From the NCBI RefSeq assembly GCF_017744015.1, contig NZ_JAGHRA010000022.1:1-48767 (forward strand): a stretch of DNA of 48,767 nucleotides. Reading direction: 5' to 3'. Both the position numbers and the translations under genes were made by a program. Below are positions 24,052 to 32,275 of the stretch, one piece after another (within the stretch, counting starts at the first letter, position 1; each line of letters opens with the position of its first letter). Source of the DNA: Paracoccus sp. R12_2. Its GTDB lineage: Bacteria; Pseudomonadota; Alphaproteobacteria; Rhodobacterales; Rhodobacteraceae. The notes under the pieces are model-generated. The model was not told where the DNA came from and made no database searches. It worked only from the letters and a program-made list of their open reading frames with translations.

Positions 24052-26448
24052 TCAAGATGGCATAAAACTCTGCATGGCGGCTGCCACCGAGTGGTTGCCT
24101 TCGGACAAGGTCAGAACCGCGTTCGCGATTGAATGCCGATCCAGCCCGAAGTGACGGTATAGATCGCCAACGGTGCCAGTCTGGCCGAAATGCTCCACCC
24201 CGTGCGAGACTGTCCTGTGCCCGTGCACCGATCCCAGCCAGGCCAGGGTGGCGGGATGCCCGTCGATGGCGCTGACGATCAGGCAGTCGCGGGGCAGATC
24301 CGCAAGCAATGTCTCGATATGGCTGCGGGCCTTGCGGTCGCCCCGCGCGCGCGCACGTTGTGCGGCGGTCCAGCCGGCGTTCAGCCGGTCCGCCGACGTG
24401 ATGGCCAAGACGCCCATGTCGCGCCGGTGTTCGCCGATGATCCCCGCCGCGGCGATGGCTTCATGGGCCACGGCACCCTGATAGGCGATGACGGCCTGGC
24501 AATTCGGTCCGGGCTTGCGCAGCCAGTAGGCCCCGTCAATCGCACCTTGCCGGAAAGCATCGTCATGACGTTTTCCAGGCTGTTCAAGTGGGTTGGTGGA
24601 CAGCCGCAGATAGACGGACCCGCCTGTTTCATCACGCAGCCAGGTGCGTTCGTCCGGGTCCTGGTCGCCCTCGCGTTGCATATAGTCGAATGCCCATTCC
24701 ATGATGACGGCAAGTTCGTCGGCAAAGGCCGGTTCAAACGCGGCAAGGCCGTCCTGGGACATGCCTGTCAGCGGCGTGCCGATGGATTGATGCGCGCCGC
24801 CTTCGGGGGCAAGCGTCACGCCGGACGGTGTGCCGACGATCATAAACCGCGCGTCCTGATAGCAGGCATAATTCAGCGCATCGAGTCCGCGATGCACGAA
24901 GGGGTCATAGACCGTTCCGATGGGAAACAGCCGCTTGCCGAACAGGCTGTGCGACAGGCCCGCCGCACCCAGAAGCAGAAACAGGTTCATCTCTGCGATG
25001 CCCAGTTCGATATGCTGGCCTTCCGGCGCAAATTCCCATTTTGCTGTCGAAATGATGCGATGTCCGATGAAAGCGTCTGCCCGTGGCGCCCGTGCGAAAA
25101 GCTTGCGCCGGTTCACCCAAGGCCCAAGATTGGTTGTTCCCGTTACATCTGGTGAGGTCGTGACGACCCGCACGGCGAGCGGGCTGTCGCCCTTGGACAG
25201 ATCATCGAGGATCTTCCCAAAGGCAGCCTGCGTTGAAATCTCGCGGTGCGTATCAATCGCGATTTGCGGCACTGCGATATGATCATCCCCAAAACGGCGT
25301 CTGCCACGGGAAAAGAACGGAACGCGCGATAGAAACGCCTGCAGTGCGTCAGGGTCCGTAACAGCGGCCAACGGGTCCCATTCCTGGCCCTGCGCGACGC
25401 CCATGTGCTTTTGCCATGCGGCGAATTGCGTCGGGTTCATCAACCCGCCGTGATTGTCCTTGTGACCGGCAATGGGGGTGCCCCAGCCCTTGATCGTATA
25501 GGCCAGAAAACATGTCGGCCTGTCATGTGTGACTGCGTCGAACGCTTCGGCCATGGTCTGCACGCAGTTGCCGCCAAGGTTTTCCATCAACGCGGCAAGG
25601 GCCTCATCGTCGCGCCGGTCGATCAGCGCCGACACATCGCCCTGGTCGCCCAGATCCTCCATCAGGCGCTTGCGCCAGACGGCACCGCCCATGAACGTCA
25701 GGGCGGCATATTCCTGGTTCGGACAACGATCTATCCAGTCGCGCAGCGCCTCTCCGCCTGGCTCGGTAAAGGCGGCGCGCTGCCGGGCGCCGTACTTGAT
25801 CCGCACGACATCCCATCCGAACGCATCAAAGATCTTTTCGACGCGTGCAAACAGCCCTTCGCGGACGATGCCATCCAGCGATTGGCGGTTATAGTCGATG
25901 ATCCACCAACAGTTGCGCAGATCGTTCTTCCACCCTTCCTGCAAGGCTTCATAGACGTTGCCTTCGTCAAGTTCGGCATCTCCCACGAGTGCCACCATGC
26001 GGCCGAGGGGCAGGTCGCGGCCCCAGCTTTTGGCAGCCACATAGTCCTGCACCAGTGAGGCAAAAGACGTGATCGCGACGCCCAGCCCGACGGACCCGGT
26101 CGAGAAATCCACATCATCCATGTCCTTCGTGCGCGACGGATAGCTTTGCACGCCGCCGAAACCGCGAAAGTTTTCCATCTTCTCGCGGGTCTGGTGGCCC
26201 ATCAGATACTGGATCGCATGAAAGACGGGGGAAGCATGAGGCTTGACCGCCACCCGGTCCTCGGGCCGCAAGGCATGGAAGTAAAGCGCGGTGAGGATCG
26301 ACACCATCGAGGCGGAAGAAGCCTGATGCCCGCCGATCTTGATCCCGTCCACCTTCGGGCGGACATGGTTCGCATGGTGGATCATCCAGTGCGACAGCCA
26401 CAGCAGTCGCTGTTCAATGGTTTTCAGATGAGCGAAATCGGCGGGCAT
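24052..26448 (-). CDS. Homodimeric-type 2-oxoacid dehydrogenase E1 (AceE/transketolase-like)
   Basis: A 798-aa TPP-dependent enzyme. The N-terminal half has GIKIGGHQASSASMVSILTALYFHAL, FRGFGGVQSYPSRTKDMDDVDFSTGSVGLG and the TPP/Mg motif GDAELDEGNVYEALQ ... NCWWIIDYNRQSLDG, all as in the homodimeric pyruvate dehydrogenase E1. The second half contains the pyrimidine domain (HIELGIAEMNLFLLLGAAGLSHSLFGKRLFPIGTVYDPF). It is some 90 residues shorter than E. coli AceE. It begins six bases after the ACC deaminase gene on the same strand, which makes 2-oxobutyrate, so that compound is a likely substrate. No E2 or E3 gene is in the window; it would have to borrow those from the host or work as a transketolase-like enzyme. 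Confidence 0.78.
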   Translation of the reverse strand: MPADFAHLKTIEQRLLWLSHWMIHHANHVRPKVDGIKIGGHQASSASMVSILTALYFHALRPEDRVAVKPHASPVFHAIQYLMGHQTREKMENFRGFGGVQSYPSRTKDMDDVDFSTGSVGLGVAITSFASLVQDYVAAKSWGRDLPLGRMVALVGDAELDEGNVYEALQEGWKNDLRNCWWIIDYNRQSLDGIVREGLFARVEKIFDAFGWDVVRIKYGARQRAAFTEPGGEALRDWIDRCPNQEYAALTFMGGAVWRKRLMEDLGDQGDVSALIDRRDDEALAALMENLGGNCVQTMAEAFDAVTHDRPTCFLAYTIKGWGTPIAGHKDNHGGLMNPTQFAAWQKHMGVAQGQEWDPLAAVTDPDALQAFLSRVPFFSRGRRRFGDDHIAVPQIAIDTHREISTQAAFGKILDDLSKGDSPLAVRVVTTSPDVTGTTNLGPWVNRRKLFARAPRADAFIGHRIISTAKWEFAPEGQHIELGIAEMNLFLLLGAAGLSHSLFGKRLFPIGTVYDPFVHRGLDALNYACYQDARFMIVGTPSGVTLAPEGGAHQSIGTPLTGMSQDGLAAFEPAFADELAVIMEWAFDYMQREGDQDPDERTWLRDETGGSVYLRLSTNPLEQPGKRHDDAFRQGAIDGAYWLRKPGPNCQAVIAYQGAVAHEAIAAAGIIGEHRRDMGVLAITSADRLNAGWTAAQRARARGDRKARSHIETLLADLPRDCLIVSAIDGHPATLAWLGSVHGHRTVSHGVEHFGQTGTVGDLYRHFGLDRHSIANAVLTLSEGNHSVAAAMQSFMPS

Positions 26449-26454
26449 CTGGAA

Positions 26455-27474
26455 TCAGCCTTCCTTGTAATAATAGCTGTAGCCATTGATGGCCGGTGCG
26501 CCGCCCAGATGAGCATACAGCACCTTGGATCCTTCCGGGAAAAACCCCTTGCGGGTCAGGTCGATCATCCCCTGCATCGATTTGCCCTCGTATACGGGGT
26601 CGGTGATCATTGCCTCGGTCCGGGCGGCCAGTCGGATGGCGTCGTTGGTTTCCTCGGATGGAACGCCATAGGCCGGATAGGCATAATCGGGGTTGATGAC
26701 GATTTCGTCCTCGCGGATCTTGCGGCCAAGGCCTACCAGTTCCGCCGCATTGTCGGCGATCTGCCGCACCTGCGCGCGGGTCTGGTCCAGCGTGCCGGAT
26801 GCGTCGATGCCGATCACGGATTGCGCGCGGTCTTGTGCTGCAAAGCCCACGATCATGCCGGCCTGCGTCGATCCGGTGACAACACAGACCACGATGTAGT
26901 CGAAGGTGATCCCCAGTTCCTTTTCCTGTTCCGCAACCTCCTCTGCAAATCCGATGTAGCCCAGTGCACCATATTTGTGCACGCTGGCACCGGCCGGAAT
27001 GGCATAGGGGACGCCGCCTGCGTCCTTGACGGACTGGATTGCGTTTTCCCAGCTTTGGCGGATGCCGATATCGAACCCGTCGTCGACCAGCCGGGAATCA
27101 GCCCCCATCAGGCGGGTCATCAGGATATTGCCGACACGGTCATAGACGGCATCATAATGGGGCACCCATTTTTCCTGAACGACGACGCATTTCATCCCGA
27201 TCTTGGCGGCTGTTGCCGCAACCATGCGCGTATGATTGGACTGCACGCCGCCGATGGAGACCAGCGTATCGGCGCCCGATTTGATCGCGTCGGGAACGAT
27301 ATATTCCAATTTGCGCAGCTTGTTGCCGCCCATGGCAAGGCCGGAATTGCAATCGTCCCGCTTGGCATAGATCTGCACCTTTCCGCCCAATGCCTCGGTC
27401 AGGCGGGGCAGGTGTTCGATAGGCGTGGGACCATAGGTCAGCGGATAGCATTCAAAGTCTGCAAGAAGTGACAT
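26455..27474 (-). CDS. acdS: 1-Aminocyclopropane-1-carboxylate deaminase
   Basis: A 339-aa PLP enzyme of the tryptophan synthase beta fold that opens ACC to 2-oxobutyrate and ammonia. The PLP lysine is K52 in [10 protein letters not shown], and the nucleophile serine is S79 in GGVQSNHTR. The residues that separate true ACC deaminases from D-cysteine desulfhydrases are present: Glu in VYEGKSM (296) and Leu in HLGGAP (323), equal to E295 and L322 of the Pseudomonas enzyme. Length matches the family. It is divergent from an Lrp-type regulator, the usual control of acdS, and is followed after six bases by a 2-oxoacid dehydrogenase E1 gene. The enzyme lowers ethylene precursor levels in plants, so plant association is possible. 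Confidence 0.9.
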   Translation of the reverse strand: MSLLADFECYPLTYGPTPIEHLPRLTEALGGKVQIYAKRDDCNSGLAMGGNKLRKLEYIVPDAIKSGADTLVSIGGVQSNHTRMVAATAAKIGMKCVVVQEKWVPHYDAVYDRVGNILMTRLMGADSRLVDDGFDIGIRQSWENAIQSVKDAGGVPYAIPAGASVHKYGALGYIGFAEEVAEQEKELGITFDYIVVCVVTGSTQAGMIVGFAAQDRAQSVIGIDASGTLDQTRAQVRQIADNAAELVGLGRKIREDEIVINPDYAYPAYGVPSEETNDAIRLAARTEAMITDPVYEGKSMQGMIDLTRKGFFPEGSKVLYAHLGGAPAINGYSYYYKEG

Positions 27475-27614
27475 GGCGGTCTCCTGATGTGCGTTGTGCA
27501 GGAAACGTATCAGGCTTTTTCAAAAACAGGCTTTCATAGTTCATGTCATAATTGTTGGCTTTGACGCATGGTTGATGGTAAATGATAAGCTTTAGAAAAT
27601 GTTTTGGGTAAGAA
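27475..27614. promoter_or_regulatory. Divergent acdS / Lrp-type regulator promoter region
   Basis: An A+T-rich 140-base gap between divergent genes. CAGGCTTT occurs twice at 27511 and 27527, 16 bases apart, near the acdS side. Lrp-type regulators usually bind such gaps; the exact site is not evident. Confidence 0.45.
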
Positions 27615-28091
27615 ATGGAAGAATCTTCCACTGCGGATCTGGACCGAATCGACCGTAACATGTTGCGGGCGCTGCAAAGTGACGGGCGTCTGGCCAATGC
27701 GGATCTGGCGAAACAGGTGAATATCAGCGCAGCCACCTGCCATCGCCGCACCCAAAGGCTGATTCAACAGGGCTTTATCACCAGCGTCCGGGCGCAGGTC
27801 GATCCGGATGCCGTGGGCCTTGGGGCCCTGGTGATGGTGGGTGTGGTGCTGGACCGATCCACGCCGGAAAGCTTTGCCGCCTTCGAGGCCGCAGTCGGCG
27901 AAATGAAGGAGGTGCTGGATTGCAATCTGGTCGCGGGTGACTTCGACTATCTGCTGAAGCTGCGTGTCCGGGATATGGCCGGGTTCAACCTGTTGCACGG
28001 TCGCCGGCTGATCGCCTTGCCTGGTGTGCGCCAGATCCGGACGTTTTTTGTCCTTAAGGAGGTCAAGGACAACGCGCCGCTTTCGTTTTGA
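27615..28091 (+). CDS. Lrp/AsnC-family regulator, probably of acdS
   Basis: A 158-aa regulator with an N-terminal HTH (LDRIDRNMLRALQSDGRLANADLAKQVNISAATCHRRTQRLIQQGFI, where the recognition helix is ISAATCHRRTQRL) and a C-terminal RAM ligand-binding domain (VGLGALVMVGVVLDRSTPESFAAFEAAV ... CNLVAGDFDYLLKLRVRDM, then GVRQIRTFFVLKEVK). Length and layout are typical for Lrp. It is divergent from acdS, where the AcdR/AcdB-type Lrp regulators lie in other proteobacteria. A role as ACC-responsive activator is therefore likely. Confidence 0.83.
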   Translation: MEESSTADLDRIDRNMLRALQSDGRLANADLAKQVNISAATCHRRTQRLIQQGFITSVRAQVDPDAVGLGALVMVGVVLDRSTPESFAAFEAAVGEMKEVLDCNLVAGDFDYLLKLRVRDMAGFNLLHGRRLIALPGVRQIRTFFVLKEVKDNAPLSF

Positions 28092-28160
28092 GAAATGGGG
28101 TTAGGGAAGACCTGTCCCCTGTCCCTTCAGTTCGTCGGCTCGAGGATCGGAAAAAACGCC

Positions 28161-28471
28161 TCATGTGCCGGTTTCCCGTGCGAGGTGGGCTGCCACCAGC
28201 CATGAAAACTTGTCAGCCTGTCGCGACTGGCCAATGAACAAGTCGGCCGTTCCGGCATCACCAATATCCGCCATTCTGTCGATGGCCGTTCGCAGCGCCT
28301 TGGCATGTATGGAAATCGACCCGGCCAGAGCGACAGGCAACTCACGTTCCAATGCGCTTCTTTCGCGCGGGCACGCAGTTCGAGAGCGTCGGACAGACGC
28401 GCCTGCAGGATCGGAACAACAGCCGCACGGATCGCTGTGTCAAGGTCAAGTTGTGATGCGTAAGTCACCAT
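28161..28471 (-). pseudogene. Broken dps (ferritin-like DNA-binding protein)
   Basis: The first part (LDLDTAIRAAVVPILQARLSDALELRARAKEAHWNV, from 28471) is the Dps N-terminal helix with the ferroxidase H-W. The C-terminal Dps segment (IHAKALRTAIDRMADIGDAGTADLFIGQSRQADKFSWLVAAHLA) is present in a different frame at about 28161-28320. The middle of the fold is missing, so there has been a deletion plus a frame change. Full Dps is about 160 aa; only about 100 codons remain. It cannot form the normal iron-storage cage. Confidence 0.75.
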
Positions 28472-28499
28472 ACCTCTTCAGCCTGTTGGGGGCATGGTT

Positions 28500-28530
28500 G
28501 GGAAGGGGCGGCTCTTGACCGCCCCTTCCC
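28500..28530 (-). terminator. Strong hairpin after the hydrolase gene
   Basis: Perfect 12-base stem (GGGAAGGGGCGG with CCGCCCCTTCCC) around a seven-base loop, 12 bases past the stop of the hydrolase gene and upstream of the dps remnant. Confidence 0.65.
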
Positions 28531-28542
28531 GTATCTCGATCT

Positions 28543-29484
28543 TCAGGATCTTGCGAACTCCAGAAGGTCGGCGTTGACCAGATCGGGATGCGTGGCGAAG
28601 GGCGCGTGCGACAGGCCCGGGTAGGTTTTCAGCGTCCCGTTCTTCAGCATCTTGATGGCCCGACGTGCCGTGTTGTCGATCGGCACAAGCTGATCGTCTT
28701 CGCCGTGCAGGATCAGGACCGGGACGTTCAGCGACTGAAGATCTTCGGTAAAGTCGGTTTCCGAAAAAGCCTTGATGCAATCGTAGTGGGCTTTCGCGCT
28801 TCCTGTCATGCCTTGCTGATACCAATGGCGGATCTGGCCTTCGCTGATCTCGGTACCCTCGCGGTTGAAGCCGAAGAAGGGGCCCGACGCGATGTCGAGA
28901 TAGAACTGAGCCCTGTTCCTGATCAGCGAAGCGCGGAACCCGTCGAACACCTCCAGGGGGATGCCTCCGGGGTTCGATGCGGTCTGGGCCATGACTGGCG
29001 TCACCGCGCCGATCAGCACGACCTTGGAAACCCGCCCCGGTTCGGCGATGGCGGCATAGCGCGCAGCCTCTCCGCCGCCGGTGGAATGGCCGACGTGGAT
29101 CGCATTCTTCAGGTCCAGGGCACGGGCAAGTTCGACGACGTCCTGCGCATAGGTCTCCATGTCATGCCCGTGTTCGGGCTGGTCTGACCGGCCGTGCCCG
29201 CGGCGGTCATGGGCGATGACGCGATAGCCTTGCTCGAGGAAGTGGAGCAACTGGCCGTCCCAGTCGTCGCTCGACAGCGGCCAGCCGTGGTGGAAGACGA
29301 TGGGTTGCGCGTCGCGGGGACCCCAATCCTTGTAGAAGATGTTGGTGCCGTCGGTTGTGGTGATCGTTGTCATGATGATGTCTCCTTGGGTTTGCGCGTT
29401 GATGCTGTTGCGGTTCAGGATGAGCAGGGCGGCGGCCGCCGCTGCGGTCGTGATCAGGGTCCGTCTTGTGATCGTTGTGTCCAT
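28543..29484 (-). CDS. Alpha/beta hydrolase, non-heme haloperoxidase-like, with export signal
   Basis: A 313-aa alpha/beta hydrolase. The catalytic serine is in GHSTGGGEAARYAA, the acid in ILHGEDDQLVPID and the histidine in PGLSHAPFATHPD. The sequence ITTTDGTNIFYKDWG, then HHGWPLSSDDWD and IAHDRRGHGRSDQP, is that of cofactor-free chloroperoxidases, which act as esterases or perhydrolases. The first 37 residues carry a twin-arginine-like signal (ITRRTLITTAAAAAALLIL), unlike cytoplasmic relatives, which start at the internal MTTITTTDG. The hydrolase could be exported, or the true start could be the internal ATG. It is divergent from a GlxA-type regulator that probably controls it. Confidence 0.85.
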   Translation of the reverse strand: MDTTITRRTLITTAAAAAALLILNRNSINAQTQGDIIMTTITTTDGTNIFYKDWGPRDAQPIVFHHGWPLSSDDWDGQLLHFLEQGYRVIAHDRRGHGRSDQPEHGHDMETYAQDVVELARALDLKNAIHVGHSTGGGEAARYAAIAEPGRVSKVVLIGAVTPVMAQTASNPGGIPLEVFDGFRASLIRNRAQFYLDIASGPFFGFNREGTEISEGQIRHWYQQGMTGSAKAHYDCIKAFSETDFTEDLQSLNVPVLILHGEDDQLVPIDNTARRAIKMLKNGTLKTYPGLSHAPFATHPDLVNADLLEFARS

Positions 29485-29570
29485 TGCGGGGCCTTTCGTT
29501 TCGGTATGGACAATCTACGCACCCGCACCGAAGGATGGGCGTGGCGAAAATGACAATGATCGGGTCAAAA

Positions 29571-30533
29571 ATGACAAATGAGCGCTTGGTAGCGGATATT
29601 GGGCTGCTGATCTATCCGGGGGGCGCCTTGGCAGCCATTTACGGACTCACGGACCTGTTCCAGATCGCCGGGGACTGGACGGGCGAAGAGAAACGCGCCA
29701 TCCGCGTCTCGCACTGGCAGCTTGGTGCCGATGGCATGGACTGTGTCTGGGACAGCCACCCCGGTACCGCCCATCGCCTGACGCACATCATCGCCCCGCC
29801 CAGCATCATCATGCCGGAACGGATGCAGCCCGCACCCGTGATCGCTGATTGGATGCGCGATCAACATTCGCAGGGTGCCACGCTGTGTTCGGTCTGTGCG
29901 GGGGCGTTCGTCCTGGCGGAGACCGGGCTGATCGACGGGCGCAGTGCGACGACCCACTGGGCCTTTGCCCGCCAACTGGCAGAGCGGTTTCCCAAGATCC
30001 ATCTGGCCGATGAACATATGGTGGTAGATGATGGCGACATTATCACCGCAGGCGGCATTCTAGCATGGGCCGATCTTGGGCTGACGCTCGTTGATCGGCT
30101 GCTTGGCCCGGCGACGATGCTGGCGACAGCGCGGTTCCTGTTGATCGAGCCGCCGCGCCAAAGCCAACGTGTCTTTGCGCAGTTCATCCCACGGTTCGAT
30201 CACGGCGACGATGCCGTGCGAGCCAGCCAGCATCATATCCATGCTCACGCCGCGAACATGCAGGGTGTGGCGGACTTGGCCGATCAAGCTGGTATGACGG
30301 GCCGGACATTCCTGCGCCGGTTCCGCACCGCGACGGGTCTGACGCCGGTTGAATACTTGCAACAGGTGCGGATCGCCAAGGCGCGTGAGGCGCTGGAACG
30401 AACGTTGGCTCCGGTTGACCGAATCGCCTGGGATGTTGGTTATTCTGATCCGGCAGCTTTCCGGAAGCTGTTTCAAAAGCTGACAGGGCTGCCGCCCGCA
30501 GCCTACCGCCAACAATTTGGGATCGCTCGCTGA
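29571..30533 (+). CDS. GlxA-family AraC-type transcriptional regulator
   Basis: A regulator of about 320 aa. The N-terminal part is a DJ-1/PfpI-like domain (VADIGLLIYPGGALAAIYGLTDLFQIA, GATLCSVCAGAFVLAETGLIDGRSATTHWAFARQLAERFP). The C-terminal part is an AraC HTH pair (GVADLADQAGMTGRTFLRRFRTATGLTPVEYLQQVRIAKAREALERT ... IAWDVGYSDPAAFRKLFQKLTGLPPAAYRQQF). The cysteine in VCAG is at the usual nucleophile elbow, but these proteins are regulators rather than peptidases. The start is unsure: ATG at 29571 or 29550. It is divergent from the haloperoxidase-like hydrolase gene and most likely controls it. Confidence 0.83.
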   Translation: MTNERLVADIGLLIYPGGALAAIYGLTDLFQIAGDWTGEEKRAIRVSHWQLGADGMDCVWDSHPGTAHRLTHIIAPPSIIMPERMQPAPVIADWMRDQHSQGATLCSVCAGAFVLAETGLIDGRSATTHWAFARQLAERFPKIHLADEHMVVDDGDIITAGGILAWADLGLTLVDRLLGPATMLATARFLLIEPPRQSQRVFAQFIPRFDHGDDAVRASQHHIHAHAANMQGVADLADQAGMTGRTFLRRFRTATGLTPVEYLQQVRIAKAREALERTLAPVDRIAWDVGYSDPAAFRKLFQKLTGLPPAAYRQQFGIAR

Positions 30534-30572
30534 CCTGAGTCGTCCACCGCTCATCCTTGGGACGGGCGGTCG

Positions 30573-30737
30573 TCACGCAACGACTTCGAGCACAGCGCCG
30601 AACGCTTCCACGAGCTTTGTCTTCGCGACACTGATCGAGGTTTCGCGCGCTTCAGGTCCAAAGGCCAGCTTCTCTGCCAGGATGCATGTTTGATCGGTAG
30701 TGCCGATGAAGCCGAGCAGCGCCTGCGGCAATAATCG
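30573..30737 (-). pseudogene. C-terminal stump of an FMN-dependent azoreductase
   Basis: The translated fragment ALLGFIGTTDQTCILAEKLAFGPEARETS matches the C-terminal pattern of AzoR-family NADH:quinone oxidoreductases (LGFIG-x-TD ... AE-x-LA-x-GPEAR). The first about 150 residues, including the flavodoxin core, are missing. It ends where the next gene stump begins, so this looks like a recombination junction. Confidence 0.6.
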
Positions 30738-30777
30738 CAAATCTCGTAGCGTTTCTGGCCTCCGATCTGACGAGCAC

Positions 30778-30981
30778 AATCACGGGGACAGGGGCGACAG
30801 CCCTTTGCGGATCGTCGCGGTTCTGGCGGCGTCGCTACAGATGACCACCGCGATGGTCGAGGCCGAGGCCGGGATCAGCCGCGACACCGGGGAACGCCTG
30901 CTGGTGCACCTGGCCGGGATGGGCCTGGTCCGCGAGACCACCGGCGCCACGCGATGCCGGCTGTGGACCGCCGCGCTGTGA
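30778..30981 (+). pseudogene. C-terminal HTH stump of a plasmid-type protein
   Basis: The fragment SPLRIVAVLAASLQMTTAMVEAEAGISRDTGERLLVHLAGMGLVRETTG is a helix-turn-helix of the kind found at the C-terminus of plasmid and mobile-element proteins in Rhizobiales and Rhodobacteraceae. No N-terminal domain is seen upstream. A short intact gene cannot be ruled out, but the ATG at 30700 lies inside the neighbouring stump on the other strand. Confidence 0.4.
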
Positions 30982-31073
30982 ATCCGGCAGGGTGCTTGGT
31001 GCACCGGATAGGCGCGCCTTGCGACCCGCCTTTTGCGCTACTGGATCGACATGGGGGCCCTAGCCCTGGCGGA

Positions 31074-32105
31074 TTATCCGACCGGAGGGGTTGCGGTGGT
31101 GGCCCTCATGATCAGCTCGCATTCAAAACAGGTGCGGATCATCGCGTCTTCGGATTCGCTGTCCACCGCGGCCACCAGATGATCCGCTGACGCCGCCCCG
31201 ATCCGGCGCGCCGGGATGCGGATCGTGGTCAACGGTGGCTCCAACTCGGCCGAGCCGACGAAATCGCCGATGCCGATGATCGACAGATCCCCAGGCACCT
31301 TCAGCCCCAGCTTCAGCGCAGCATACAACGCCCCCTGTGCGATCACGTCATTGCCGCACAACAGCGCGGTCGGCCGGTCGGCAGAGGCCAGCAGTTCCAG
31401 GCAGGCTCGCTTGGCCTGGCCGGTATTGTAGGGCGTCTGGATCTGCCAGTCGGCGCGTTCAGCAAGTCCTGCGGCCTGAAGGGTTGCCTGCGCGGCCGAT
31501 CGCCGTGATCGGGCCCGGTCATTCTCGCCCGTATCGGGGAAGATTGTCGCGATCCGGCGATGGCCCAGCATCAGAAGATGGCTGGCGGCGATCCGCCCGG
31601 CCTCGGCATTGTCTATCCCGAGACAGGAGATCGTCGAGGCCGGATCATAGTTCCAGATGGCCAGCGCCGGCAGCCCCTGTTCGCGCAGCACCCGATATGT
31701 ATCTTCGCCATGATCCAGCCCGATCAGCGCAAGCGCATCGACCCGGTGTTCCAGAAGCTTGCGCACCAGCGCGTATTCGGTCGCCAGATCATAACCGTGA
31801 GATGCCAGAAGCAGGGTGAAGCCACGCTGGCTGACCGCGTCGTTGAAGGCCTGGACCAGCTCGGCGAAGATGACATTGGCGATCGTCGGAACGACCAGAC
31901 CTATGGTGGCGCTGCGCCGGCCGTGGATCGTCTGGGCGGCCCGATTGCGGATATAGCCCGACTTCCGAATCGCCAGATCGATCTTCTTCCGGGTCGCCGG
32001 ATGAACCAGATCGGGGTGATTCAGCGCCCGCGAAACGGTGGCAGCCGACACGCCGGCAAGACGTGCTACGGAAACAATATCAGGTTTATCATTCTGTTTT
32101 TTCAA
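31074..32105 (-). CDS. LacI-family regulator of the sulfoacetate operon
   Basis: A 343-aa LacI/GalR regulator. The HTH with hinge is at the N-terminus (PDIVSVARLAGVSAATVSRALNHPDLVHPATRKKIDLAIRKSGYIRNRAAQTI). The sugar-binding-like core follows (TIGLVVPTIANVIFAELVQAFNDAV ... LLCGNDVIAQGALYAALKLGLKVPGDLSIIGIGDF). It is divergent from sauS across 170 bases, and that gap contains TGAAAACATTTGCA, one base off the LacI-family consensus. It should repress or control sauST-TTT-soeABC in response to sulfoacetate or a derivative. I do not give it a gene name because I am unsure that known SauR proteins are of this family. Confidence 0.85.
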   Translation of the reverse strand: MKKQNDKPDIVSVARLAGVSAATVSRALNHPDLVHPATRKKIDLAIRKSGYIRNRAAQTIHGRRSATIGLVVPTIANVIFAELVQAFNDAVSQRGFTLLLASHGYDLATEYALVRKLLEHRVDALALIGLDHGEDTYRVLREQGLPALAIWNYDPASTISCLGIDNAEAGRIAASHLLMLGHRRIATIFPDTGENDRARSRRSAAQATLQAAGLAERADWQIQTPYNTGQAKRACLELLASADRPTALLCGNDVIAQGALYAALKLGLKVPGDLSIIGIGDFVGSAELEPPLTTIRIPARRIGAASADHLVAAVDSESEDAMIRTCFECELIMRATTATPPVG

Positions 32106-32133
32106 CAGTTCTAGCCCTACTGCGGATACTCTA

Positions 32134-32147
32134 TGAAAACATTTGCA
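32134..32147. promoter_or_regulatory. Candidate LacI-family operator upstream of sauS
   Basis: TGAAAACATTTGCA fits the LacI-family consensus TGNAANCGNTTNCA with one mismatch (CA for CG at the centre). It lies in the gap between the LacI gene and sauS. ATGAAAA (32133) and TTTTCAT (32154), and TTTTCA (32154) and TGAAAA (32170), form further inverted repeats around it. Confidence 0.6.
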
Positions 32148-32275
32148 AGACTATTTTCATGTCCTATCGTGAAAATCGTGATCCGGCAATCGAGGAGTTG
32201 CGGGGTCGCACATCAGGGGAGGACCACCGGCGCACGCGTCGGCGTCCATGGCTTTTCGGAAAGCGTGTGACGAAT

